From: Larix kaempferi
Taxonomy: Eukaryota; Streptophyta; Pinopsida; Pinales; Pinaceae
Assembly (NCBI GenBank): GCA_027924585.1
Contig: BSBM01000232.1
Coordinates: 24,029,501 to 24,093,500, forward strand
Direction: 5' to 3'
DNA: 64,000 bases
The notes beneath the pieces were generated by a model. It saw only the letters and a program-made list of their open reading frames with translations, was not told where the DNA came from and did no database searches. Made by a program: the position numbers and the translations under genes. Below, piece by piece: positions 53,503 through 64,000 of this stretch. Every line of letters starts with the position of its first letter. The first letter of the stretch is position 1.

Positions 53503-55492
53503 AAGCCTATCTGCTTAGGGGTATCCAAGGTCATTTCTTCAGTTTTGTTTGAAGCTCTTTGTTCAATTTCTTGATTAGAATCGGTGATTAAGCTATGTTT
53601 GACCCTCCTTGGCTCGTACAGACCCTTCCTAGCCTTTACAGACCCTTACTGGCTCAGGTGTGGGGGGTTTTAGCCCTATTTTTTCAACGTTTCCCACATG
53701 AACGCTACTGTTGTGAAGCACAGTAGTGTTTTTCCCCTGTTTGGATGCTAGTATGCCTCATAGACAGTAGCGTACACATCCTGGAACTGATTTTTTGAGT
53801 TTTGATCTGTTTGGGGGGGGGTGTGGCTGCATTTTTTGTGGTCCCTGATGACCCTAGGTCTGAGTTAAACTACTGTAAGTGGTCTCCTATCCTTGTACTA
53901 ATCCTATGTTCATGATTTGGACCTCCTTTGATCAATTTGGGATTGTTTGGAAAGTTTTTGGGCTTGTTGACCGAAGTTGGGGGGTTGTGGACCAGTTTGG
54001 TGTTTTGTACCCTGATTTGAGTCTCACTGAATCTACTTGCTCCATTTCCACTGGATTTGAAACCTATTGAGCCTACTTGACCCTATTTGTATCTATTTGA
54101 GTGAAATTTATCTTTAGATTGGTTTCTTATCCTCCCTTATGCTTTTAGTTTTCTTTTTGTAGTGAAAGCTCAAGTGTCTTTGCTGTTGTTCAGGACCTTG
54201 ACTGCACTATTTATGTGCAGACCTGAATTTACCAAACCATACTTCTTTGTAGGTCATTTTCTTTGTTTGGGTCTAAAATTAGGCTTCGTACGCTTTTCCC
54301 AATGTTTGGCCTTCTTACATCAATAAGAATCTGAAAGTTGTATTGGTAGCTTTTACTGTTTCAATAAGGAAACCTGAAAGTTCTTTGCTTTTGCTTTGAT
54401 ACTAGGTTACCTTCAATTTCAGTTTTGTTTCTCACTTTTGAAAGCATTAAAAAAATTTTGATTTATTTTCTGAGTGGAGTACCCTGCAAGTGGCTTAAAG
54501 GATTTAAGAGTGCTTTGCATAAAAAAGAAGAAGTTTTGTTTTGCATACTTATTTGTTTTAGTAGCTGCATTCTTAGGTTTTGAGTTTAATTTTGTACATT
54601 TAGAGTTTATTTTTATCTTTTTGCATTCGAAAAGACTAAAAATTGCATTTGCATATGCATTCTAGATCGTATCTTTAGGACTTGCATTTAAAAGAAAATA
54701 TTTGTTTAGTGGTAAACATTTCATTTCAGTATTCTATCTCTGTTATAACCACTCTCACACACCCACTACCTTTTTGAGTAAGCAAGTGACCTTTAAAATG
54801 AACCCTAATAAAATGTACTAGTAACATTTTCATTTCTAGGTTACACTATTCACCAACTAGTTTTGGTTAGGATCTTGGGTTTAAAACACCTTAAACCACC
54901 CGAGATCACACATTACGCAAAAATCGTAGTTCGACTATCACAGGTAAACCCACCTCATTCAAAACTTGTCTGGGATCTATGTAGTAGGTCTTGTGAGATC
55001 GGATTGTTGGGAATAAACCTCCTACTTTATGTTTCGAGCATATACCAGGATTGGATCACGTTTGGGGACTCTTTTGAGTTTCGGGCTCAGTTACCCTACC
55101 CATGCCTTCTGATTCAACTAGAGACTGTTCCCCCAGGAGTTTTCGGTTTGGTGGTATCCTTAGTATCTGACCATAGGATCATACACAGGTGACGGCGGAG
55201 GGTTATATCTGCTGTACCTAGGACAGACGTGGGAGGAAATCCCTTGCAGGTCTTTGGGAGGGCGGTTGGGTGATTCCAGCGCTTGCACCCTTAGTCATTG
55301 TATTGTGGATCCCGGGTAACTGTCTTTCTTCCTTCGTTGATCTGTTTTGGGCCCTCATCATCCCAGACTCTTATCCGGAAGGCATCTGTTTTCCTGGTTT
55401 GATTTACTTATGACCTTTTTTAGTGGTGTGCTCTTTGTGCTACTTGTCTTAGTTTTCCTTAGAGAACTTCTTGCTCATTTGATCAAGAAACT
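53503..55492 (+). other. Long 5' leader of the Tat/Ogre-like element
   Basis: About 2 kb without long ORFs follow the PBS, as usual for this lineage. A GC-rich stretch at 55190-55330 (CTGTACCTAGGACAGACGTGG, GGGTGATTCCAGCGCTTGC) resembles a leader block I associate with Ogre-like elements. The frame 54863-55192 has no domain I recognise. Confidence 0.55.
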
Positions 55493-55969
55493 ATGTATAG
55501 CATTCCGGTGAGCGCCAATCAGGGTACCCCTGTTTCAGGGGATCCTTGTGCTGTTCCATTCATTGGAAACATTGGTACTCCCTTAATGGCTACTCTGAAT
55601 ATTCCTGTATTCACTATAGGGCTGTCGGTTTGGTTGTTCTCCACTCCGAATGCCTTGCATGCTCCTGACGCTTCTTTTGTAAGCACCTCAAATCAAGAGC
55701 ATCAGAACCCTGTGCCTTCTTTTCCAGTAACATCTTCTTCTCCTCCTTCTACCTCATGTGGCGAAAGTAGCAATACTAGTAACCAACAGTCTAAAAGGAA
55801 TAGACGAAGGAAGAATAGGAAGAATATGCCAAAACAAGGGGATAGCAACCCAGCCTTTGTAATTCATGTTGGGGGAAAGCACCCTGCCTCTGCAAATCAT
55901 GCAGGGGGCACCTACCAAGCCTCTGGAGGTCATGCTGGGAGAAAAATTTTAGTCACTAAAAATTGTTAA
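55493..55969 (+). pseudogene. First ORF of the Tat/Ogre-like element, truncated by an LTR insertion
   Basis: The frame starts MYSIPVSANQGTPVSGDPCA at the end of the long leader. It has a Ser/Pro/Asn-rich middle, a strongly basic stretch KRNRRRKNRKNMPK near residue 105, and three imperfect repeats of about 13 residues (FVIHVGGKHPA, SANHAGGTYQA, SGGHAGR). It may be the extra ORF or gag start found in this lineage; I do not recognise a domain. At about 55963 the frame runs into a minus-strand LTR, so the C-terminus is lost. Confidence 0.5.
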
Positions 55970-56556
55970 GATTTAATATGCTAAGATAGAAAATAGCAGC
56001 ATTACATTCCATTTCACAATAATAGCATATACAGGATCACTGAAGAAACAACAAGCACAGCATAAACACAAGAGACACAGATTTATCCTGGGAAACCCTC
56101 ATGGGGTAGAAAACCCAGCAAAGCTTCCTCAATATAGATGACCAGCAATATACAAAGATGAAACCCTGAGACATGATATCCTCCTCCACAATAGCAGACC
56201 TCTCCTCCACAAGTGCGTTATCCTCAAGTGAGTGAGTGTGTGTGTAATGAGGAATACACCTCCTCTATTTATACACTACTCCGACTTGTATTTTACACAA
56301 AACATGTAGGCTCGTATTTAACCATTGGGTTAAATACCCCATTACAACTGACTGGGACGACCCCACTAGGGTGGTCTAACAACCCTTTGACCCACATAAC
56401 ATATACAGGGCCGACCCCCACTAGGAAAGTCTAATAACCCAAGTTACCATATTCCGATGGAGGAATAAACATCTCCGGATATACAATAAGATCTTCACGG
56501 AGGAATGCAACATCTCCGGAATAATAAAGTACAAATATAATATTCTTTGAAGTTAC
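55964..56556 (-). repeat. Minus-strand copia LTR, interrupted 12 bases before its edge
   Basis: It is the inverted relative of the LTR at 56557-57160: TGTTAAGATTTAATATGC at its left is the complement of the LTR end, and the sequence runs back to TTCTTTGAAGTTAC, which complements all but the first 12 bases of that LTR. The younger element is inserted at this GTTAC. The missing 12 bases should stand just right of the window. Its divergence from the inserted LTRs shows it is older. Confidence 0.88.
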
Positions 56557-57160
56557 TGTTGAGATATTGTAACTTCAAAGAATATTATATTTGTACTTTA
56601 TTATTCCGGAGATGTTTCATTCCTCCGTGAAGATCTTATTGTATATCCGGAGATGTTTATTCCTCCGTCGGAATGTGGTAACTCGGGTTATTAGACTTCC
56701 CTAGTAGGGGTCGGCCCTGTATGTGTTATGTGGGTCAAAGGTTTATTAGACCACCCTAGAGGGGTCGGCCCAGTTAGTTGTAGTGGGGTATTTAACCTAT
56801 TGGTTAAATACGAGCCTACGTGTACTTGTGTAAAATACATATCAGAGTAGTGTATAAATAGAGGAGGTGTGTTCCTCATTATACACACTCACTCACTTGA
56901 GAAAGGCGCATTTGTGGAGGAGAGGTCTGCTATGGAGGAGAAGGAGCTTATGCTCAGGGTTTGCATCTTTGTATATTGCTGGTCATCTATATTGAGGAAG
57001 CTTTGCTGGGTTTTCTACCCCATGAGGGTTTCCCAGGATAAATCTCTGTCTCTTGTGTTTATGCTATGCTTGTTGTTTCTTCAGTGATCCTGTATATGCT
57101 ATTATTGTGAAATGGAATGTAATGCTGCTATTTTCTGTCTTAGCATATTTAATTTTAACA
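56557..57160 (+). repeat. 5' LTR of the young copia element
   Basis: TGTTGAGATATTG...AATTTTAACA. TATA box TATAAATAG at 56853. Contains a 72-codon frame (56869-57087) duplicated in the other LTR; I regard it as chance. Confidence 0.95.
56853..56861 (+). promoter_or_regulatory. TATA box in the 5' LTR
   Basis: TATAAATAG, conserved in the 3' LTR (63688) and in the inverted older LTR, followed by a leader. Confidence 0.7.
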
Positions 57161-57172
57161 TGGTATCAGAGC
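57161..57172 (+). promoter_or_regulatory. Primer-binding site of the young copia element
   Basis: TGGTATCAGAGC immediately after the LTR, exact initiator tRNA-Met type. Confidence 0.93.
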
Positions 57173-59660
57173 TGACCTGAAGGAAGACAAGGTATGGCAC
57201 TAAAGACACTTGCTTTACTTACGACAATTTGAAGGTTAGGGTTTTACATAGCAAAAACCAGTCATCGTAGCACTTTCGCTATAAATCCATTTTGGCGAAG
57301 TTTTCGGATCTGAAATTGTTACAGGACGAAGCTAAAATCTCCAGGTACCTTGTGTCCAAAGAACAACCTCTAATTCGTTGTACTTTGTGATTTATGATCT
57401 GTACAATATAGGGTTTCTGCCTCTTCCAGATATGAGTCAAAATCAGGTGACCTTGGGAAAAAGGTCATATCTTGGGCTAGGAAGCTCCAAATGAAATTTC
57501 GTAAAAAGTGACAGGTAGTACACAGTATGCACTATCTCACAAAACTTTTTCAGAGGCCGAAGTTGAACCAGTGACACGTGGCACTCCGTACAAGTGCGCT
57601 CTCCTGTATTATCCCAAAACAGGTCACGTTGCGACATTTGGAATAACTCTCTCTCAGAGAATCCAATTGAGGTCAGACCTGTCAGGATGGAAAGATAACA
57701 GGTCAGGCTATCTCAGGAAACGTTTTCAGACCCTTTGGATCAAAAATTTCATAGTTACACCAGAAACAATCAGGTACATATTTCTGTCAAAACAGAATTA
57801 TTTTTTGGTACCTTCATTCATGACTTCCGGAATTTAGGGCTTTGGAGAAAGTTGGAATTTTTGTAATCGGAGACCATGGCTGGATGCTACTCATCAAAAT
57901 AGAAATTTAGAGACCAAGATCAGAATTTTTGGTTGGGCAGAAGGCCGGGCTTGATTAGACCCTAGTTCGGGACTTTGATCAGAAAAGCGGAAAATTAGGG
58001 CTTCTGTAAAAATGGGAATTTTTGAAATCTGTGACCACGGCTGGAAGCTCCTCAGAAAAATAGAAGCTTAGAGCTTTGGATCAAACTTTTTGATGGGGCA
58101 AAAGAGTGGGCTTCATCAAACCCCAGTTCAGGGTCACGTCCAGTGAATCCGAAAGTTCCAAAGGCAAAATTAAGGAGTAAAACTTTGCAGTTTTCAAATT
58201 CTGAATATATCAGTTTGATCAGCTCATCAAGGCGCATATATCTATCCTTTCAGAAGTTTGAAATTCAAAGTTTGAATTTTTGGGGTTTCTCTGACAAACC
58301 CATATCCAGCTCCAGGTCCAGTTCTTGCAAATCAAGTGGATAGGGTTAATCCTAGAAGAAGATGGATTGGTCACCTACATAAGTGAAGGAGTTCATGTTT
58401 CAGAGGGAGATGAGGCTAAGGCTTTACATAAGGAGATTACAAGCGATCTCGACAGGTATGACTCATCGAGGTATGTTTTGAGATTTGTTCATGATTAAGT
58501 TTATGATATGTTTGTCTTCATGTTATTACAGTTAGTACAATCTTGATTTTAGATTTGTTGTATCACCTTAACAAAATTATGAATGCATGATAGAAGATAT
58601 TCATTGGTTAGGGTGTTGACACTTATGATTGTACTAATGCATTATGGTGTTGTGTGAGGTTGAGGTTGTCTGCTAACAAGATACAGGTACATCACAAAAG
58701 ACAAATCAGGCTCCATGACCATGAAAACATGAAGACAAAGACTCATCCATAATCTTTGTTCTACTTACGAGGTATGTATGACTTTGTTATATTATGCTTA
58801 ACCTATGAGACATGCAGGTTCTAGCTCAGGATCTCTAAATCATTGAAGAGGTTGTTTAGGTATGTTGTACATAACCAAGTAGGTATACTAATCCAGGTAT
58901 GTTTCCCATGAATCTTACCTTGTGTTAGGATCCCTTATATAAGTATACTTGGAATGATTGGTTATGCTTATTCATAAAGTTAGTAATCAAGGGATTATGC
59001 ATATTATATCTTTTATCAATGATATGCATGAGTAAAAGAAGACTTCCCTGAAATCTTGAATACTAATGTTTATTAACTATAATCATGACTATACGTTTTC
59101 AAGATTATTTAGTACTATAATGTTTTGATAGCATTTAGAATATACTAATGAGTGTATGTTTGTGTATGAGATCATGAGGATGACTCTTGAGCATGCACAG
59201 TGGTACAGAATGAATAGAAGTTCAAAAGACATACAGAAGATCAAGTGGGAGGCAGCCACACAAACATAAAAGATAAGTATTTGAGTTGCTATTTGAAATA
59301 GTAATGATATTGCCTGCATGCATATTTGTATTCCTAGAATATATAATGCTGAGTGTAAACATTCATAGAGCATTGAACAGTATACAACTAATGTGCATAT
59401 GTTTGGACAAACATTCCATTGTTGCTTGTCTAGAATGAAACCTCTTTGCTTACATGCTGAGAGTTGTGCACACTCTCGATAGTATGTTCTGGTAGAGATG
59501 GAAGGCATCTAGATAGCCACTGTATGCATACAGGATATGGGAAGGTGTTGTGCCAAAGTATTGGTCAAAATAGTTGCATCACTATGTAAATGATATCTGT
59601 ATGCATAATGGGTTATCTTTTGATGATTATGAAGTATTACTAATCATGTACTTAATTTTG
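57173..59660 (+). other. Leader and unrecognisable gag/pol region
   Basis: No copia domain is recognised. A ~155-bp duplication lies at 57835-58142 (GGCTGGATGCTACTCATCA against GGCTGGAAGCTCCTCAGAA). AGGTATG words that look like splice donors recur at 58455-58900. The frame 57508-57837 has no known motif. Confidence 0.5.
57835..58142. repeat. ~155-bp tandem duplication in the leader
   Basis: Two units share TTAGGGCTT(T/C), GGAATTTTTG, GACCA(T/C)GGCTGGA and (C/A)CCCTAGTTCGGG- or CCCCAGTTCAGGG-type ends in the same order. Confidence 0.7.
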
Positions 59661-60940
59661 ATTTGTAGGAAAGGTCATGAAGAATGATGGACACCGTACA
59701 AGTGGTGGATGTTCAAACAAGAAGATTTACAAATCAAACAAAATATAGAAGGCTCATGGCTAGAAGTTTCTCTTAGAAAGGGGAAGAGAATCACGACAAG
59801 ATGTTTGCTCCAAGTATGGTGTAATTAAAGAAGAAGTATGAATCAGGTTCTGTATAGGTACCTAGGATCGATAATAATTTGATAAGCTTAATGATCACCA
59901 TGGGTGATGTGGATCTCAACCTTTGCTACAAGGTTGAATATGATACACATATGACATGGATGCAAGAAGGAACTCACCACAGAGTTCGAATGATATTGAG
60001 GCTCATATCAGTAGACCCATCTAACGAGAGATGGCACAGATAGATATGCAGAAGATCATTCAATGCAGAAATGAAAAATGAAAGATCTCAAATTGATGCT
60101 TTACTTCCTAGGTCTGGAAGTATGGCAAGGCTCAGAAGGAATATTTCTCAACCAGGGAAAGTATGATGAGAAATATGACTTGAGGTGTTGGAATGGCCAC
60201 TCTTATGGATTCCAACTTGAAGCTGTTAGGGGATAACTCATCAGAGTTAGTGGATATAACTCTGTACAGTCAATTTATTGGGTCTTTGATATATCTAACA
60301 TATACTAGGTTAGATATATGCTTTGTTATGAACACCTTGAGTTAGTATCTAGTGGAAACTAGATGTGTTTACCTGATAGTTGCAAAGTATGTGATGAGGC
60401 ACATAAAGGACACGATAGAATTTGATCTATGCTATCTTGAAGATCATGACTTCAGATGGCTATTCAGATTCTGTTTGGGCAGGAAGTGTATTAGACAAGA
60501 AGAACACATTGAGAGGATGTTATTGTCTGGGATTAGCCATGATCTCGTGGTTTAGCTGGAAGCAGTCTAGTGTGGCTCTTAGCACAAGCGGAATATATGG
60601 CTGCTTGCTCTGCTAGTTGTGAAGAAGTTTGGCTTTAGGATTGTTTGACTTAGAGATAGAACCAACTGAGATCCTATGTGATATTTAGAGTTGTATCAAG
60701 ATGACATAGAATCTAGTGTTCCATGATAAGTCAAAGAACATAGGGAACTAACAAGATATGACACAGAAAGGAACTCTAAAAGTTTGAATTTGTAACAGGT
60801 TACCGTTGTACTAACCAAGCCTCTACGTCAAGTGAAGAAGTTACCAACCAAACCTCTGTCTCGAGTGAAGTTTGAATACTTCCGAGACAAGCTTGGTGTA
60901 GTTCAAAAGGACCCTCCTCGAAAGGGGGAGTAGTATAGTC
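59661..60940 (+). pseudogene. copia RT end and RNase H relic
   Basis: Frames joined across stops give QFIGSLIYLTYTRLDICFVM near 60270, then AKYVMRHIKDTIEFDLCYLE, SSVALSTSGIYGC and FRDKLGVVQKDPPRKGE near 60890, before the repeat arrays. IGSL-x-YLT-x-TR-x-D opens the copia RT/RNase H linker and SVALSTS-x-x-Y the SS(A/S)EAEY site, now without its Glu. Upstream frames (59661-60150) are too broken to name. The order fits the end of a copia pol. Confidence 0.7.
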
Positions 60941-61065
60941 ACTACTGATGAGATTGTCTCATCAAACAACAAGGTCGTTGATGAGGTAACCTGTTCTCTA
61001 CACCCAGTTACTTAGAAATATTTAGATTTAGGACTCTTATACTTAGAATACTTAGCTTTACTTAT

Positions 61066-61457
61066 ACATGCTTTTGATGATAGATGTATTGGTGAGAATA
61101 CATGCTAGATGTATACATGTTTTGGTGTGATGTATACATGTTTTGATGTATTAGTAAGAATACATGCTAGTTGTGATGTATACATGTTTTGATGTTAGAT
61201 GTATTAGTAAGAATACATGCTAGTTGTGATGTATACATGTTTTGGTGTGATGTATACATGTTTTGGTGTATTAGTAAGAATACATGCTAGTTGTGATGTA
61301 TACATGTTTTGATGTTAGATGTATTAGTAAGAATACATGCTAGATGTGATGTATACGTGTTTTGATGTATTAGTAAGAATACATGCTAGTTGTGATGTAT
61401 ACATGTTTTGGTGTGATGTATACATGTTTTGATGTATTGGTGAGAATACATGCTAAT
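61066..61457. repeat. Array A: repeats of TGTATACATGTTTTG / AATACATGCTAG
   Basis: Units of about 55 and 67 bases alternate, all made of GATGTATACATGTTTTG(A/G)TG, TATTAGTAAGAATACATGC and TAGTTGTGATG. The ATGTATACAT core is a perfect palindrome. Confidence 0.85.
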
Positions 61458-61493
61458 GTGATAACTGCTCTTGTATAGATGAGAATACAGAAA

Positions 61494-62084
61494 GGGATTG
61501 GATCATCCCTGGACTTTCAGTCCTAAAGAGAGCCGTAGACGTGAAGTCTCCGAGAATGAAGTCCTTAGTGGACAGTTGAGGGGATTGGATCATCCCTGGA
61601 CTTTCAGTCCTAAAGAGAGCCGTAGACGTGAGGTCTCCGAGAATGAAGTCCTTGGTGGACTTGAGGGGATTGGATCATCCCTGGACTTTCAGTCCTAAAG
61701 AGAGCCGTAGACATGAGGTCTCCGAGAATGAAGTCCTTAGTGGACAGTTGAGGGGATTGGGATCATCCCTGGACTTTCAGTCCTAAAGAGAGCCGTAGAC
61801 GTAAGGTCTCCGAGAATGAAGTCCTTAGTGGACAGTTGAGGGGATTGAGATCATCCCTGGACTTTCAGTCCTAAAGAGAGTCGTAGACGTAAGGTCTCCG
61901 AGAATGAAGTCCTTAGTGGACAGTTGAGGGGATTGGGATCATCCCTGGACTTTCAGTCCTAAAGAGAGCCGTAGACGTAAGGTCTCCGAGAATGAAGTCC
62001 TTAGTGGACAGTTGAGGGGATTGGGATCATCCCTGGACTTTCAGTCCTAAAGAGAGCCGTAGACGTGAGGTCTTCGATAATGAA
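61494..62084. repeat. Array B1: 87-88-bp tandem repeats, about seven copies
   Basis: Unit starts GGGATTGG at 61494, 61581, 61666, 61753, 61841, 61929 and 62017. Each has GGACTTTCAGTCC (a short palindrome), GAGAGCCGTAGACGT and GAAGTCCTTAGTGGAC. Confidence 0.93.
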
Positions 62085-62790
62085 GGGATTGGGATCATTC
62101 TTGGACTTCGGTCCGAAAGAAGAGCCGTAGACGTATGTCTCCAATAATGAAGGGATTGGGATCATTCCTGGACTTTGGTCCGAAAGAAGAGCCGTAGACG
62201 TATGTCTCCGATAATGAAGGGATTGGGATCATTCCTGGACTTCGGTCCGAAAGAAGAGCCGTAGACGTATGTCTCCGATAATGAAGGGATTGGGATCATT
62301 CCTGGACTTCGGTCCGAAAGAAGAGCCGTAGACGTATGTCTCCGATAATGAAGGGATTGGGATCATTCCTGGACTTCGGTCCGAAAGAAGAGACGTAGAC
62401 GTATGTCTCTGATAATGAAGGGATTGGGATCATTCCTGGACTTCGGTCCGAAAGAAGAGCCGTAGACGTATGTCTCCGATAATGAAGGGATTGGGATCAT
62501 TCCTGGACTTCGGTCCGAAAGAAGAGCCGTAGACGTATGTCTCCGATAATGAAGGGATTGGGATCATTCCTGGACTTCAGTCCGAAAGAAGAGCCGTAGA
62601 CGTATGTCTCCGATAATGAAGGGATTGGGATCATTCCTGGACTTCAGTCCGAAAGAAGAGCCGTAGACGTATGTCTTCGAGAATGAAGGGATTGGATCAT
62701 TCCTGGACTTAAGTCCGAAAGAAGAGCCGTAGACGTATGTCTTCGATAATGATAGGACTGGATCGTCCCTGGACTTCGGTTCAAAAGGTA
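62085..62790. repeat. Array B2: 67-bp tandem repeats with UUCG-type hairpins
   Basis: This is a shortened form of B1 (loss of about 20 bases). Units start about every 67 bases from 62085 through 62152, 62219, 62286, 62353, 62420, 62487, 62554, 62621 and 62688. Six units contain the exact hairpin GGACTTCGGTCC; others have TTTG, TTCA or TTAA in the loop. Confidence 0.93.
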
Positions 62791-62807
62791 CATGACTAGT
62801 TTACATC

Positions 62808-63210
62808 ATTCCTTGACGATGCCGATGATCATGTGATGACGATGCTGATGATCGTATGATGACGATGCTGATGATCGTGTGATGACGATGCCGATGATCG
62901 TGTGATGACGATGCTGATGATCGTATGATGACGATGCTGATGATCGTATGATGATGATGCTGATGATCGTGCGGTGATGATCGTATGATGACGATGCTGA
63001 TGACGATGTTGATGATCGTGTGATGACGATGCTGATGACGATACTGATGATCGTATGATGACGATGCTGATGATCGTGTGATGACGATGCTGATGATCGT
63101 GTGATGACGATGCTGATGATCGTGTGATGACGATGCTGATGATCGTATGATGACGATGCTGATCATGCTGCTGTTGATAGTGTGATGATGATGCTGCTGA
63201 TCGTGTGATT
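62808..63210. repeat. Array C: 23-bp minisatellite
   Basis: GATGCTGATGATCGT(A/G)TGATGAC repeats about sixteen times with a 23-base step (for example 62841, 62864, 62887), with a few partial units. The last copies are degraded. Confidence 0.93.
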
Positions 63211-63380
63211 ACAATGCTGATGATCGTAATGCTGATATTGATGTTGACATTGATGTACCAGTAACTGTTTGAGTTACTAATGAAGACAAATTGAAGAAAG
63301 CTTCCAATGATTTATAGATGTATCATGTATGATGTTGATGACTCCTTGCTCGTGCAGATGTTGTTATAATATCCTTCTCG

Positions 63381-63391
63381 TTAAGGGGGAG
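63381..63391 (+). promoter_or_regulatory. Polypurine tract of the young copia element
   Basis: TTAAGGGGGAG directly before the 3' LTR. Confidence 0.85.
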
Positions 63392-63995
63392 TGTTGAGAT
63401 ATTGTAACTTCAAAGAATATTATATTTGTACTTTATTATTCCGGAGATGTTTCATTCCTCCGTGAAGATCTTATTGTATATCCGGAGATGTTTATTCCTC
63501 CGTCGGAATGTGGTAACTCGGGTTATTAGACTTCCCTAGTAGGGGTCGGCCCTGTATGTGTTATGTGGGTCAAAGGGTTATTAGACCACCCTAGAGGGGT
63601 CGGCCCAGTTAGTTGTAGTGGGGTATTTAACCTATTGGTTAAATACGAGCCTACGTGTACTTGTGTAAAATACATATCAGAGTAGTGTATAAATAGAGGA
63701 GGTGTGTTCCTCATTATACACACTCACTCACTTGAGAAAGGCGCATTTGTGGAGGAGAGGTCTGCTATGGAGGAGAAGGAGCTTATGCTCAGGGTTTGCA
63801 TCTTTGTATATTGCTGGTCATCTATATTGAGGAAGCTTTGCTGGGTTTTCTACCCCATGAGGGTTTCCCAGGATAAATCTCTGTCTCTTGTGTTTATGCT
63901 ATGCTTGTTGTTTCTTCAGTGATCCTGTATATGCTATTATTGTGAAATGGAATGTAATGCTGCTATTTTCTGTCTTAGCATATTGAATTTTAACA
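63392..63995 (+). repeat. 3' LTR of the young copia element
   Basis: 604 bp, two differences from the 5' LTR by direct reading (one in AAAGG(T/G)TTATTAG, one in the final TATT(T/G)AATTTT). Followed by TSD GTTAC at 63996-64000. Confidence 0.95.
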
Positions 63996-64000
63996 GTTAC

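Larger units (their letters stand above)
56557..63995 (+). mobile_element. Young 7.4-kb copia element with a ruined coding region
   Basis: LTRs of 604 bp (56557-57160, 63392-63995) differ at only two positions by my reading. TSD GTTAC stands at 56552-56556 and 63996-64000, the last bases of the window. PBS and polypurine tract are canonical. The only coding remains are RT end and RNase H (about 60160-60940), with many stops. Four tandem-repeat arrays fill 61066-63210. Nearly identical LTRs with a dead interior mean that it was copied recently by proteins from another element. Confidence 0.95.

Noticed and set aside
56869-57087. 72-aa frame present twice (also 63704-63922)
   Set aside because: The duplication is just the two LTRs; the frame lies across promoter and leader sequence and has no domain.
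62801-63166. 121-aa minus-strand frame rich in Ser, Ile, His and Arg
   Set aside because: A translation of the 23-bp minisatellite.
61494-63210. CRISPR-like array of direct repeats
   Set aside because: The units are contiguous tandem repeats without unique spacers, in a plant retrotransposon; no cas genes.

Overview
The window looks like nuclear DNA of a land plant with a large, repeat-filled genome. A gymnosperm is my guess, but nothing in the sequence proves the species. I found no intact host gene, no rRNA and no functional tRNA gene. Almost everything is transposable element, much of it nested, and several insertions can be proved from target-site duplications (TSDs) inside the window.

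Left part (1-14.5 kb). The window opens with the DUF4218 end of a CACTA transposase and a short CACTA-type terminus. A young 2.7-kb non-autonomous LTR retrotransposon follows (2380-5061). It has 224-bp LTRs with two differences, TSD ATATA and a primer-binding site (PBS) for initiator tRNA-Met. It sits in one of two tandem copies of a roughly 200-bp segment, and the other copy preserves the empty site. It carries a run of hairpins sharing one loop, a C-rich tract and an unrecognised 376-aa ORF. Next come a minus-strand Ty3/gypsy chromovirus (5458-12273; gag, PR, RT, RH, IN, chromodomain, all decayed) and the 3' half of a second copy sharing its LTR.

Middle part (14.5-41.3 kb). A decayed plus-strand Tat/Ogre-like Ty3 element (zinc knuckles, PR, RNase H) leads to a possible plant-mobile-domain fragment. 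That fragment is split by a minus-strand Ty1/copia derivative (19662-36540, TSD CCTCC) whose pol has been replaced by acidic 20-residue repeats. The right LTR of this element is split by a 12.6-kb CACTA transposon (23374-35978, TSD CTT). The CACTA carries a gypsy RT relic, an LTR-like block, a tRNA-derived SINE with a 20-bp TSD, two inverted repeats and fragments resembling host exons. No CACTA transposase was recognised in it.

Right part (41.3-64 kb). A nearly full-length plus-strand copia element (41321-47093, TSD GTTGT) has several stops and a frameshift. After it come a copia LTR with internal 161-bp repeats plus a gag stub, a minus-strand LTR-like block, a Tat/Ogre-like LTR with a tRNA-Arg-type PBS and long leader, and finally a copia element inserted head-to-head into an LTR of its own family (56557-63995, TSD GTTAC, whose second copy is the last five bases of the window). 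The LTRs of this last element are almost identical although its coding region is ruined. Between its RNase H relic and 3' LTR lie four successive tandem-repeat arrays, one of them repeating the UUCG-tetraloop hairpin sequence.

The elements do not form a working pathway. The window records insertion order, and several young non-autonomous elements must have been moved by proteins supplied elsewhere.
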